A stretch of 64,000 nt of DNA, from positions 4,012-68,011 of the forward strand of contig CAJTVQ010000019.1 of the NCBI GenBank assembly GCA_910579935.1, given 5' to 3'. This DNA comes from an uncultured Lachnospiraceae bacterium. Lineage in GTDB: Bacteria; Bacillota; Clostridia; Lachnospirales; Lachnospiraceae. The notes under the pieces are model-generated. The model had not been told where the DNA came from and did no database searches. It saw only the letters and a list, made by a program, of their open reading frames with translations. Both the position numbers and the translations under genes were made by a program. Each line of letters begins with the position of its first letter. Position 1 is the first letter of the stretch. This document shows, piece after piece, positions 27,409-36,464 of this stretch.

Positions 27409-29148
27409 TTATTTCGGCTGTTTTCCGATTGCTTCGAAAGGACACAGCTGCATACACAGACCACATCCGTTACACATCGTTTCATCAATCGCAATGATTC
27501 CGTCTTCCTTCTTCGTAAGCGCCGGACAGCCCGGTCTTAAGCAGGCGCCGCATTTTTTGCATTTCTCCGGTATGGATACGCATTTATCCGGAAAAACATT
27601 TCCTTTCAGCAGCACACAGGGGGATTTGGTGATGATCACCGATACCTCATCCCTTGCGGTTTCCTCTTTGATGACTTTTTCCAGTTCCTTCAGATCAAAG
27701 GCATTGACTTCCACCACATGTTCAATTCCGATGGCCTTACAGAATTTATAAATGCTGATGGCCGGAACCACTTCTCCCTTCAGAGTCTTTCCCGTTGCCG
27801 CATGGTCCTGATGGCCGGTCATGCCCGTAGTGGAATTATCCACGATCATCACCGTCCCGGTTCCCTGATTGTAAACCATATTCATCAGGGAATTTACCCC
27901 CGTATGCATAAACGTGGAATCTCCGATCACTGCCACCCAGTTTTTCACATATTCCCTGCCCTTTGCCTTTTCCATCCCGTGCAGGGAGGAAATGCTGGCT
28001 CCCATACAGATGGTCGTATCTATAACACTGAGGGGCGCCACTGCCCCTAACGTATAGCAGCCGATATCCCCCGCCGCATGAATTTTCAGCTTGTTCAGTA
28101 CGGAAAACACGCTTCTGTGCGGGCATCCCGGACAGAGAATCGGCGGGCGCGCCGGCACCTGTGCCGGTAAGTCCGCTTCCACCCCCTCGGGAAGCAGTAC
28201 ACGCCTTAACAGATTGGCGCTGTATTCTCCCTGTCTGGTGAAAATCTCTTTTCCGACCGCTTTGATCCCCCATGCTCTCACCTGTTCTTCTATGACAGGC
28301 TCCAATTCCTCGAATATGTACAGCCGCTCCACCCTGGAAGCAAATTCTTCGATTAATTTCTTCGGAAGCGGGTGCACCATACCCAGCTTTAACACGGATG
28401 CGTCAGGAAATACTTCTTTCACATACTGGTAAGGGATTCCGCTGGTAATAAAACCGATGGAAGTATCCTTATATTCCGCCCGGTTAATGGAAAAGCCGCA
28501 GCCATCCGCAGCCATGGCTTCCATGCGTTCCTCCACATAAACGTGTCTCTCCTTTGCCATTCCCGGCATCATGACAAATTTACCGATATTCCTTTCATAT
28601 GGCTTATCAGGAATCTCTTCCCGCTCTTCCAGCGTAACCATACCCTGGGAATGGGACAGACGCGTGGTCGTCCTCAAAATCACCGGCGTATCATATTTTT
28701 CACTCAGGGTAAACGCAAATTTCATAAAATCCTTCGCTTCCTGACTGTCCGAAGGCTCCAATACCGGCACCTGCGCCGCCCTGGCCACACATCTGGTATC
28801 CTGTTCATTCTGCGAACTGTACAGACCCGGATCGTCCGCAGCCACCAATACCAGACCTCCGTTTACACCTGTATAGGCCGCCGTATACAGCGGATCGCTT
28901 GCCACATTGACGCCCACATGCTTCATCGAAGCCATCGCCCGCACTCCGCTGACAGATGCTCCGATGGCAACCTCCATCGCCACTTTTTCATTGGGCGACC
29001 ACTCTGCATAAATTTCTTCGTATTTTACCACATTTTCACTGATTTCCGTACTGGGCGTTCCCGGATAAGCCGCGGATACCTTTACCCCCGCCTCATAGGC
29101 GCCGCGGGCTATCGCTTCATTCCCAAGCATTATCTTTTTCTCTGCCAT
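27409..29148 (-). CDS. iorA: Indolepyruvate:ferredoxin oxidoreductase alpha subunit
   Basis: 579 residues: an N-terminal pyrimidine-binding domain (AAYPGTPSTEISENV near residue 28), a thiamine diphosphate domain with GDSTFMHTGVNSL and IVDNSTTGMTG (about 415-455), and a C-terminal two-cluster ferredoxin domain with CKKCGACLRPGCP and CNGCGLCMQLCPFEA. It is the catalytic subunit in aromatic amino acid fermentation. The operon order iorA-iorB-paaK-ACT is conserved in anaerobes; here paaK is broken. Confidence 0.94.
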   Translation of the reverse strand: MAEKKIMLGNEAIARGAYEAGVKVSAAYPGTPSTEISENVVKYEEIYAEWSPNEKVAMEVAIGASVSGVRAMASMKHVGVNVASDPLYTAAYTGVNGGLVLVAADDPGLYSSQNEQDTRCVARAAQVPVLEPSDSQEAKDFMKFAFTLSEKYDTPVILRTTTRLSHSQGMVTLEEREEIPDKPYERNIGKFVMMPGMAKERHVYVEERMEAMAADGCGFSINRAEYKDTSIGFITSGIPYQYVKEVFPDASVLKLGMVHPLPKKLIEEFASRVERLYIFEELEPVIEEQVRAWGIKAVGKEIFTRQGEYSANLLRRVLLPEGVEADLPAQVPARPPILCPGCPHRSVFSVLNKLKIHAAGDIGCYTLGAVAPLSVIDTTICMGASISSLHGMEKAKGREYVKNWVAVIGDSTFMHTGVNSLMNMVYNQGTGTVMIVDNSTTGMTGHQDHAATGKTLKGEVVPAISIYKFCKAIGIEHVVEVNAFDLKELEKVIKEETARDEVSVIITKSPCVLLKGNVFPDKCVSIPEKCKKCGACLRPGCPALTKKEDGIIAIDETMCNGCGLCMQLCPFEAIGKQPK

Positions 29149-29344
29149 CTGCTTTATCCTTCCTGTCTTTCAATCGTTAATGATTACATTCTATCATAAA
29201 CCGGGCTTTCATGCCACAAAATAAATTTCATTTACACAAACTCCCTATTTTCCTCAGGATTTCAGGCACTGTCTCCGTAATTGACAAAAAACGTAACAGT
29301 ATGACTGAACTGTTACCAAAAAACGCATGAATATTCATATAAAA

Positions 29345-29373
29345 TTGACAGAACTATACAAAAATGTTACAAT
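29345..29373 (+). promoter_or_regulatory. Promoter of the chemoreceptor gene
   Basis: Perfect TTGACA at 29345, a 17-nt spacer and TACAAT at 29368-29373. This rules out an upstream in-frame start at 29364 and supports ATG 29415 as the start codon. Confidence 0.75.
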
Positions 29374-29414
29374 ATGAGTACTTATTTGACATTAGAGGGC
29401 AGGAGGGTAAAGCA

Positions 29415-30890
29415 ATGCAGTTACAGTCAGCAAAAAACGAAGAAAAACTAATTAACAATATTTTATTCATTTACATTTTAGGCGTGGCTATTTCCGGCTG
29501 GGCCTTTGTAATGATCTTTTTGAACGGCGGAATACGTGAGTGTATTTTCTTATTGTCAGGCTTATCTGCTATCCTGACAAAATTACTGGAAAAGAAACTT
29601 GGCAGCAAGGCAAAATATGTATATGCCTGTATTCCCCCTATCGTAGGAGCGGTCACGGCAGCGGTATCCAGTACCAGTGAGAGCGGCGGTTACGTCTGTC
29701 TGACACACTATTATTTTGTGGCGACCCTTTTACTGGTGCCCTATTATGAGCAGAAATTAATCAAAACCAGTTATCTTGTCACAGTGATCGTAAATGCCGG
29801 AATGATGATTGCATTTCCGGCAGGATTCTTAAAACTTCACACCTTGATCGGATGGATCTTTACGGCAATCGTTTATACGGTACTGACTGCCGCCTGCTGC
29901 TTTATCAGTTATCGTGCCACTGCGCTGTTTGGAATGGTTGAGAAGAAAGAGAAAGACCTTCAGAATATATTGGATGAAGTGCAGATTTTGTCTGACGATC
30001 TGTCCACCGCGGGAACGGCCCTTTCTTCCGTATCCGAAAACGAAAGCGCATCGGCCGAAGAACTTGCCGCTACCAGCGAACAACTGGTGGAAAGCAATAA
30101 CGTACTTAGTTCAAAAACGGACGAAAGTATGGCGAATCTCAGTGAATTGAGCGAATGGGAAAGAGTGGTTGCCGATAACGTGAGTAAAGTGGAATCTTCC
30201 TCCAGGGATCTGCTTGAAAAATCAGAAGAGAACAAAAAACTTCTGAATGACCTGCACACCATCAACGGAGAAGTATCCGAATCCATGAAAGCAACCAACG
30301 ATATCACACGGAGACTTTCGGAAGCAGTACAGGAAATCGGCGTTACTTTAAGCCTGATCAGTGATATTTCAACTTCCACTAACCTGCTTGCCCTGAATGC
30401 ATCCATTGAGGCCGCAAGGGCAGGGGAAGCCGGACGGGGATTTGCAGTAGTTGCCACAGAGGTAGGAAATCTGGCAAACAGTACACAGGAATCTTTAAAA
30501 GTGGTACAGACAGTCATTGAGCGGGTACAGCAGAATGTAAGGGAGATTACTGCTCAGGTAGAAGAAAATTCTACCAAGATGGGCACGCAGAACAAATATG
30601 TTGCAAATGTCATCCAGTGTATGCAGGACATGACAGCACTTTTGAATATTTCTGCCAACGCCATTGCAACCATGGGAGACGCTCATGGCAAACAGGCGGA
30701 AGTCATTAAAAAGACCGTATCCATTAATCAGGATATTGCCGAAAGCATCCGGAATGAAAATGAGCAATTCAATTCCATCCACACAATGGCTGAGGGTAAT
30801 GCAAACGATACGACAAATGTTGCGACACAGGCCAGCGCCATCAATGACATGGTTGATAAAATGACGCAGATATTGAAACAGGACCAATAA
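29415..30890 (+). CDS. Methyl-accepting chemotaxis protein with a six-helix membrane sensor
   Basis: 491 residues. The first about 180 residues hold about six hydrophobic helices with little extracytoplasmic loop, so the receptor probably senses within the membrane or indirectly rather than through a large outer ligand domain. No clear HAMP domain follows. The cytoplasmic half is a long coiled coil with the conserved signalling tip NLLALNASIEAARAGEAGRG (about residues 320-340). It is monocistronic; no other chemotaxis or flagellar gene is in the window. ATG 29415 follows AGGAGG at 8 nt. Confidence 0.88.
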   Translation: MQLQSAKNEEKLINNILFIYILGVAISGWAFVMIFLNGGIRECIFLLSGLSAILTKLLEKKLGSKAKYVYACIPPIVGAVTAAVSSTSESGGYVCLTHYYFVATLLLVPYYEQKLIKTSYLVTVIVNAGMMIAFPAGFLKLHTLIGWIFTAIVYTVLTAACCFISYRATALFGMVEKKEKDLQNILDEVQILSDDLSTAGTALSSVSENESASAEELAATSEQLVESNNVLSSKTDESMANLSELSEWERVVADNVSKVESSSRDLLEKSEENKKLLNDLHTINGEVSESMKATNDITRRLSEAVQEIGVTLSLISDISTSTNLLALNASIEAARAGEAGRGFAVVATEVGNLANSTQESLKVVQTVIERVQQNVREITAQVEENSTKMGTQNKYVANVIQCMQDMTALLNISANAIATMGDAHGKQAEVIKKTVSINQDIAESIRNENEQFNSIHTMAEGNANDTTNVATQASAINDMVDKMTQILKQDQ

Positions 30891-30929
30891 AGGGATACAT
30901 ATTAAACTTATATGTAAAACAAACACAAC

Positions 30930-30970
30930 GGGGTATCAAAGAAATACATTTTCCTTGATACCCCTGTTTT
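30930..30970. terminator. Terminator between chemoreceptor and tpiA
   Basis: GGGGTATCAA and TTGATACCCC form a 10-bp stem followed by TGTTTTA on the plus strand. It serves the chemoreceptor gene and may also serve the convergent tpiA. Confidence 0.75.
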
Positions 30971-31009
30971 ACTGCGTTTTCTAACTATCCGACTTTTACG
31001 GCTATCTTA

Positions 31010-31759
31010 TTATTTATAATTTACGATCTTCCCGAAATCAGCTTTGAGGGAAGCGCCGCCTACCAGTCCTCCGTCAATATCAGGCTGTGCAAAAAGCTCT
31101 GCTGCGTTGCCTGCATTTACAGAACCGCCGTACTGAATGCGGACCGCTTCTGCGGTAGCTGCATCATATACTTCTGCAACACACTCACGGATTGCCTTGC
31201 ACACTTCCTGTGCCTGTTCTGTGGTTGCCGTCTTACCTGTTCCGATTGCCCAAATAGGCTCATAAGCAATTACCATGGACGCTACCTGCTCTGCTGTCAC
31301 ATCAACCAGGTCCGACTTGATCTGCATACGAATCCAGTCAAGCGTAATGCCCATTTCTCTCTGTTCAAGCGTTTCACCGCAGCAAAGAATCGGAGTAAGT
31401 CCGGCTTCAAAAGCCTTCTTTACCTTCTTATTTAACAGGACATCATCTTCTTTGAAATAATCACGTCTTTCGGAGTGTCCGATAATTACATACTTAACGC
31501 CTGCATCTACCAGCATTGCCGCCGAAATTTCCCCGGTATAAGCTCCCTTTTCCTCAAAATACATATTTTCTGCGCCGACTGCCACATTGCTTCCTTTCAC
31601 GGCTTCTACAACCGGAACGATATCAACCGCCGGTACGCAGTAAACTACATCTACCTCATCGGATTTTACAAGATCTTTTAATTCATTGCATAATGCCACT
31701 GCCTGACTGGGAGTCATGTTCATCTTCCAGTTGCCGGCAACTATTTTCTTTCTAGCCAT
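31010..31759 (-). CDS. tpiA: Triose-phosphate isomerase
   Basis: 249-residue TIM barrel interconverting dihydroxyacetone phosphate and glyceraldehyde 3-phosphate. It has the N-terminal AGNWKMN with catalytic Lys, the IIGHSERRDYF histidine region (about 95) and the catalytic Glu in AYEPIWAIGTGKTAT (about 165). It is the last gene of gap-pgk-tpiA. The upstream gap to pgk is unusually long and filled with a palindromic element. Confidence 0.97.
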   Translation of the reverse strand: MARKKIVAGNWKMNMTPSQAVALCNELKDLVKSDEVDVVYCVPAVDIVPVVEAVKGSNVAVGAENMYFEEKGAYTGEISAAMLVDAGVKYVIIGHSERRDYFKEDDVLLNKKVKKAFEAGLTPILCCGETLEQREMGITLDWIRMQIKSDLVDVTAEQVASMVIAYEPIWAIGTGKTATTEQAQEVCKAIRECVAEVYDAATAEAVRIQYGGSVNAGNAAELFAQPDIDGGLVGGASLKADFGKIVNYK

Positions 31760-31773
31760 TTTGTCCTCTCCTA

Positions 31774-31889
31774 TTCCAGTTCCGCAGCCGTCCGGCCAAT
31801 ACCATCAGGCAGAGAGATTTTCGTCCGCTTCGCGTCCGGAAATCCCTCTGGGCACCGGTCAGCCGGCTGCTGTTTTAATTCCAGTTCCA
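31774..31889. repeat. Palindromic insertion-like element in the pgk-tpiA gap, flanked by 11-bp direct repeats
   Basis: The sequence ATTCCAGTTCC occurs at 31774-31784 and again at 31879-31889. Between them lies a strongly self-complementary block: outer arms GCAGCCG (31785-31791) and CGGCTGC (31865-31871), a middle CCGG/CCGG pair, and an inner 14-nt stem (31811-31824 with 31838-31851, 13 pairs) capped by CGC-TTC-GCG. Removing the block and one repeat would shorten the 137-nt pgk-tpiA gap to about 32 nt, a normal operon spacing. This looks like a small non-coding mobile or MITE-like unit with a target duplication. In RNA it would fold into a large stem ahead of the tpiA ribosome site. Confidence 0.6.
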
Positions 31890-31896
31890 TAATTAT

Positions 31897-33120
31897 TTAT
31901 TTGTCGTCAGCCGCTACTACACCCGGTAACTCCTTGCCCTCTAAGAATTCAAGGGAAGCGCCGCCGCCGGTAGAAATATGGCTCATCTTATCGGCAAACC
32001 CTAACTGGTTTACGGCTGCAGCACTGTCACCGCCGCCGATGATGGTGGTCGCATCTGTTTCTGCCAAAGCTTTCGCAACCGCGATGGTTCCTTTTGCCAG
32101 GATCGGATTCTCAAATACGCCCATAGGTCCGTTCCATACAACCGTCTTCGCAGACTTTACGGCATCTGCATATAATGCAGCTGTCTTTTCCCCGATATCA
32201 AGACCTTCCATATCAGAAGGAATCTTATCGGCATCCACAACCGATACTTCGATTTCGGCATCAATCGGATTCGGGAAACCTGCAGCAATGGTGGTATCCA
32301 CGGGAAGGAGTAATTTCTTGCCCAGTTTCTCAGCCTTTTCCATCATTTCCTTACAATAATCGAGTTTTTCCTCATCTACGAGAGAATTTCCGATTTCATA
32401 TCCTTTTGCCTTTAAGAACGTAAACGCCATACCGCCGCCGATAATGAGGGTGTCGCATTTCTCCAAAAGGTTGTTGATAACATTCAGCTTATCCGCAACT
32501 TTTGCACCGCCAAGGATCGCAACGAAAGGTCTTACCGGATTTTCTACGGCATTGCCGAGGAAATCAATTTCTTTCTGCATCAGATAACCGACTGCACACT
32601 CTCCGCCTTTTGCACGGACTACATCTGTTACACCGGCAACAGACGCATGTGCCCTGTGGGAAGAACCGAATGCATCACATACATAAACATCGGCAAGATC
32701 TGCCAGCTCTTTGCTGAATTCTTCGCCGTTCTTTGTTTCTTCCTTGCCGCGGAAACGAGTATTCTGAAGCAGTACCACATCTCCTTCTTTCATTGCTTCT
32801 ACTGCTGCCGTAGCCGCTTCTCCCGTTACATTATAGTCTGCAACGAAATTAACCTCTTTGCCCAGTTTCTCGGAAAGCCTCTTAGCTACCGGAGCCAGGG
32901 ATTCGCCCTCGTTAGGACCGTTCTTTACTTTTCCAAGGTGGGAGCAGAGAATCACTTTTCCGCCGTCCTTTATTAATTTCTGAATGGTGGGGAGCGCTGC
33001 TACGATACGGGTTTCATCCGTAATCTCGCCGTCTTTCAACGGTACGTTGAAGTCGCATCTCACCAAAACGCGTTTTCCGCTGACATTAATATCATCTACT
33101 GATTTCTTATTTAATCCCAT
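31897..33120 (-). CDS. pgk: Phosphoglycerate kinase
   Basis: 407-residue glycolytic kinase making ATP and 3-phosphoglycerate from 1,3-bisphosphoglycerate. The N-terminal signature KRVLVRCDFNVPLKDG (about 14-29) and the C-terminal nucleotide loop TIIGGGDSAAAVNQLG with TGGGASLEFLEGK are both present. It is the second gene in the gap-pgk-tpiA order, with a hairpin in the gap to gap. Confidence 0.98.
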   Translation of the reverse strand: MGLNKKSVDDINVSGKRVLVRCDFNVPLKDGEITDETRIVAALPTIQKLIKDGGKVILCSHLGKVKNGPNEGESLAPVAKRLSEKLGKEVNFVADYNVTGEAATAAVEAMKEGDVVLLQNTRFRGKEETKNGEEFSKELADLADVYVCDAFGSSHRAHASVAGVTDVVRAKGGECAVGYLMQKEIDFLGNAVENPVRPFVAILGGAKVADKLNVINNLLEKCDTLIIGGGMAFTFLKAKGYEIGNSLVDEEKLDYCKEMMEKAEKLGKKLLLPVDTTIAAGFPNPIDAEIEVSVVDADKIPSDMEGLDIGEKTAALYADAVKSAKTVVWNGPMGVFENPILAKGTIAVAKALAETDATTIIGGGDSAAAVNQLGFADKMSHISTGGGASLEFLEGKELPGVVAADDK

Positions 33121-33174
33121 GACTATGCCTCCATATCATATATAAATAATTAACTGATATAATAAATTGATAAA

Positions 33175-33199
33175 GGATCCGGTCCATAAGACCGGACCC
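33175..33199 (-). terminator. Hairpin between gap and pgk (partial terminator or processing site)
   Basis: Read on the minus strand, GGGTCCGGTC and GACCGGATCC pair over 10 positions with one mismatch and a 5-nt loop, followed by TTTAT. It could reduce readthrough from the strong gap promoter or stabilise a processed gap mRNA. Confidence 0.55.
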
Positions 33200-33250
33200 T
33201 TATAGGTCTTTAAACAAAGTATTTGATGGTTCGGGAACAATCTCTGCCGC

Positions 33251-34252
33251 TTATGCTAACTCAGAGAAGTATTTAATGGTTCTTACCATCTGGCTTGTAT
33301 AGGAGTTCTCATTGTCATACCAGGAAACTACCTGTACAAGGTTGTCTGCGCCAACCATGGTCTGTGTAGCATCAAAGATGGAACCAAAGGTGCTTCCTAC
33401 GATATCGGAAGAAACGATTTCATCTTCATTGTATCCGAAGGACTCGGTAGCTGCTGCTTTCATAGCTGCGTTGATTTCTTCTTTTGTTACGGATTTCTCA
33501 ACAGTTGCAACCAGAATCGTGGTAGAACCTGTCGGTGTAGGTACACGCTGAGCGGAACCGATCAATTTGCCGTTCAGTTCAGGAATAACAAGACCGATTG
33601 CTTTTGCAGCGCCTGTGGAGTTAGGAACGATATTAACAGCGCCTGCACGGCTTCTTCTCAGATCGCCTTTTCTCTGAGGACCGTCAAGAATCATCTGATC
33701 ACCTGTATAAGCGTGGATGGTGCTCATGATACCGGATTTGATTCCAGCCAGATCATTCAGCGCTTTTGCCATAGGAGCCAGGCAGTTTGTTGTACAGGAT
33801 GCTGCGGAGATAATGGTATCTTCCGGTTTCAATGTCTCATGGTTTACATTGTAAACGATGGTCGGAAGATCGTTTCCTGCAGGTGCGGAAATAACAACCT
33901 TACGAGCGCCGGCATTGATATGAGCCTGTGCCTTGTCTTTGGATGTATAGAAACCTGTACACTCCAAAACAACGTCTACTTTCAGTTCTCCCCAGGGAAG
34001 TTTATTAGCGTCTGCTTCTTTGTAAATAGTAATTGTCTTTCCATCAACCGTAATGGAATCCTCACCAGCCGTTACGGTGTCAGCTTTTGCATATTTACCC
34101 TGTGAAGAATCGTATTTTAACAAGTGAGCCAACATCTTAGGGCTTGTCAAATCGTTGATTGCCACTACTTCGTATCCTTCTGCTCCAAACATCTGTCTGA
34201 AAGCAAGACGACCAATACGGCCGAAACCATTGATTGCTACTCTTACTGCCAT
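33251..34252 (-). CDS. gap: Glyceraldehyde-3-phosphate dehydrogenase, type I
   Basis: 333-residue NAD-dependent enzyme. It opens with the Rossmann motif NGFGRIGRLAFRQ and carries the catalytic cysteine in ASCTTNCLAP (about 150). WYDNENSYTSQMVR lies near the C-terminus. Use of optimal codons and the strong promoter at 34288-34317 suggest high expression. It begins the gap-pgk-tpiA set. Confidence 0.98.
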   Translation of the reverse strand: MAVRVAINGFGRIGRLAFRQMFGAEGYEVVAINDLTSPKMLAHLLKYDSSQGKYAKADTVTAGEDSITVDGKTITIYKEADANKLPWGELKVDVVLECTGFYTSKDKAQAHINAGARKVVISAPAGNDLPTIVYNVNHETLKPEDTIISAASCTTNCLAPMAKALNDLAGIKSGIMSTIHAYTGDQMILDGPQRKGDLRRSRAGAVNIVPNSTGAAKAIGLVIPELNGKLIGSAQRVPTPTGSTTILVATVEKSVTKEEINAAMKAAATESFGYNEDEIVSSDIVGSTFGSIFDATQTMVGADNLVQVVSWYDNENSYTSQMVRTIKYFSELA

Positions 34253-34287
34253 TTTAGTTTCCTCCTAAAAATGAATTTGTTTATATT

Positions 34288-34317
34288 ATTTTACAACCAC
34301 TGTAAAATGATTGTCAA
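34288..34317 (-). promoter_or_regulatory. Promoter of gap
   Basis: On the minus strand TTGACA, an 18-nt spacer and TAAAAT precede the gap start codon by about 35 nt. AGGAGG ribosome site follows. Confidence 0.7.
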
Positions 34318-34439
34318 AATTTTATCAACATGATTATTTTACCTAATTTGTCCTGAAAATTCAAGACATAAATAAAAAATATTTACATTTTGACCTTATT
34401 TTTACAGTTTCCCTTTGTTCTGCATGAAAAACTCCGGAC

Positions 34440-35258
34440 TTACAGCCTGATATATTCGGGCGTTCGTCTGGAAAATACCGTATAATACCGAAAACCACAT
34501 GACTTAAGTATCTCTCCTGCCCGGTCAAAGCCTTCTGCGATCCGGTCCGGCGTATGTGCATCGGAACCGATTGTAATGATTTCCCCTCCCAGTTCCCTGT
34601 ATCTTCTGATGATATCCGTACACGGATTCAGTTCTTTCAGCCCGTAACCGACCGCTCCGGTATTGATTTCGATTCCTTTTCCATGTTCTGCCAGCCAGCC
34701 CAAAACCTCATCCAGAATCTCTTTGTACTTCCCGTAACTGTATACTTCATCTTTCCGCGGCCCGTACCGTACCACATAGTCCAAATGACCGTATACATCA
34801 AAATTACTGAACTTTCTTAAATTGTCCATAATCGATGCAAAATATTCCCCATAAGCCTCTTCTTCGCTCCGCCCTTCAAAAAAATACGGATAATATGGGT
34901 CTTTCCGATTGCACAGATGGGAGGATGCAATGATAAAATCAAACTCATATTCTTTGGCATATTTCGCCAGTTCTTTCGAAATATGGGGCTGAACCCCGAT
35001 TTCCACCCCAAAACGGAGGTCTGTCCGATCCGCATATTTTTCCTTATATTTGATCAGATCGAACAGATAGGAATCCGTATTCAGTTCGAACATGCCTTCT
35101 TCTTCCGATTTGATATAGACATAGTCCATATCCATGTGCTCGGTAAAACACATGTATTTCAGTCCCAGTTCTATTCCCTTTTTAACCATCTCTTCCATTG
35201 GTGTCCGGGAATCGCCGGAATATGAGGAATGTAAATGATAATCCGCCAAAACTGCCAT
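34440..35258 (-). CDS. PHP-domain phosphatase, histidinol-phosphatase HisJ-like
   Basis: 272 residues of a PHP metal-dependent phosphoesterase. Metal-ligand motifs are visible: DYHLHSSYSGD at the start, FTEHMDMDY (about 39), GVEIGVQ (about 80), IIASSHL (about 107), YGHLDYVVRYG (about 150) and GSDAHTPDRI (about 227). The arrangement fits HisJ-type histidinol phosphatase, but related PHP hydrolases cannot be excluded, and no other histidine gene is near. ATG 35258 follows AAGGAGG at 7 nt. The gap to mnmA holds a second palindromic block. Confidence 0.82.
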   Translation of the reverse strand: MAVLADYHLHSSYSGDSRTPMEEMVKKGIELGLKYMCFTEHMDMDYVYIKSEEEGMFELNTDSYLFDLIKYKEKYADRTDLRFGVEIGVQPHISKELAKYAKEYEFDFIIASSHLCNRKDPYYPYFFEGRSEEEAYGEYFASIMDNLRKFSNFDVYGHLDYVVRYGPRKDEVYSYGKYKEILDEVLGWLAEHGKGIEINTGAVGYGLKELNPCTDIIRRYRELGGEIITIGSDAHTPDRIAEGFDRAGEILKSCGFRYYTVFSRRTPEYIRL

Positions 35259-35283
35259 ACCGCCGCCTCCTTTTTTAAGTTGC

Positions 35284-35363
35284 CGCGCAACAGCGCTAAA
35301 GGGTAAAGTTACCGCACAGCCGGTCATTGCTCCGGACACTGTCCGGGCAGATGCTGTTACGCG
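35284..35363. repeat. Second palindromic intercistronic element (mnmA-hisJ gap)
   Basis: CGCGCAACAGC (35284-35294) pairs with GCTGTTACGCG (35353-35363) over 10 of 11 positions. Inside are GGTAAAGTTACC and CCGGACACTGTCCGG, each nearly or fully palindromic. No coding sequence is seen. Like the pgk-tpiA element it would fold as a branched RNA between two genes of one operon; flanking direct repeats were not found. Confidence 0.5.
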
Positions 35364-35381
35364 ATACAATCGTATACAGAT

Positions 35382-36464
35382 TCATGCCTGTAATATCGTG
35401 CCGCCGCCCAGCACATGGCCATCTTCGTAAAAAACCGCCGCCTGTCCCGGCGTCACCGCCCGTACAGGCTCTTCAAAGGTACACTGAATCCGGTCTTCTC
35501 CCACTTTTTCAATCAGACAGGGGGTTCCTTTATGCGCATACCTTATTTTGGTCATTACATGCCGCGGCTTTTGCAGCCCTTCCATTCCCATATAATTGAT
35601 ACAGCCGCAGATGAGCTGCTCCGAAAACACGTCTTCCGGCTCCCCTATCACTACTTCATTGGTATCCGGACATATTTTAGTCACAAACACCGGATGCCCC
35701 ATGGCAAGATTCAGTCCTTTGCGCTGTCCTACCGTATAATGGGTGATTCCTTTGTGCGTCCCGATAACCTCTCCCGAAACGGTCACAAAATTTCCAGGCT
35801 CCGGCACCCGTCCCTGCGCCTCCCTGTCTATAAACCCCGCATAGTCATGGTCCGGTATAAAGCATATCTCCTGACTGTCCGGCTTATCAGCTACCGTCAG
35901 CCCCAAATCCTGTGCGATCTTTCGGATTTCCTCCTTTTTGTAATCCCCTACCGGCATCAGCGTATGGGCAAGCTGATGCTGCGTCAGATTGTACAACGCA
36001 TATGTCTGGTCTTTTTCCGCGGTTGCCGAACTGCATACGGCATACCTGCCATTGGCAAGCCGTTCCACCCGGGCGTAATGGCCGGTGGCAATATAATCCG
36101 CGCCGATGGCCAGACTCCGATGCAGCAGAGACTCCCATTTCACATACCGGTTACAGGCTATACACGGATTGGGCGTCCTGCCCCGCAGATACTCCTCCAC
36201 AAAGTAATCGATCACCTTTTCCCTGAATTCTTTCCTGAAATTCATCACATAATGGGGAATGCCGAGAAACCCTGCCACCCTGCGGGCATCCTCCACGGCG
36301 GAAAGTCCGCAGCAGCCTCCGTTTTCCTCTTTTACCGCCTCTTCCCCGTCCTGCCAGGTCTGCATGGTCACACCGATGACATCATATCCCTGTTCCTTCA
36401 GCAAATATGCCGCCACGGAAGAATCCACGCCTCCCGACATACCCACTACTACTTTTTTCTTCAT
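35382..36464 (-). CDS. mnmA: tRNA 2-thiouridylase
   Basis: 360-residue enzyme that 2-thiolates the wobble uridine of Lys, Glu and Gln tRNAs. The PP-loop GMSGGVDSSVAAYLL starts the protein. The catalytic cysteines lie in NPCIACNRYVKW (about 98) and SQEICFIPD (about 198). Sulfur comes from the cysteine desulfurase encoded upstream in the same run. The start codon overlaps the stop of the glycosylase gene as ATGA, showing translational coupling. Confidence 0.95.
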   Translation of the reverse strand: MKKKVVVGMSGGVDSSVAAYLLKEQGYDVIGVTMQTWQDGEEAVKEENGGCCGLSAVEDARRVAGFLGIPHYVMNFRKEFREKVIDYFVEEYLRGRTPNPCIACNRYVKWESLLHRSLAIGADYIATGHYARVERLANGRYAVCSSATAEKDQTYALYNLTQHQLAHTLMPVGDYKKEEIRKIAQDLGLTVADKPDSQEICFIPDHDYAGFIDREAQGRVPEPGNFVTVSGEVIGTHKGITHYTVGQRKGLNLAMGHPVFVTKICPDTNEVVIGEPEDVFSEQLICGCINYMGMEGLQKPRHVMTKIRYAHKGTPCLIEKVGEDRIQCTFEEPVRAVTPGQAAVFYEDGHVLGGGTILQA

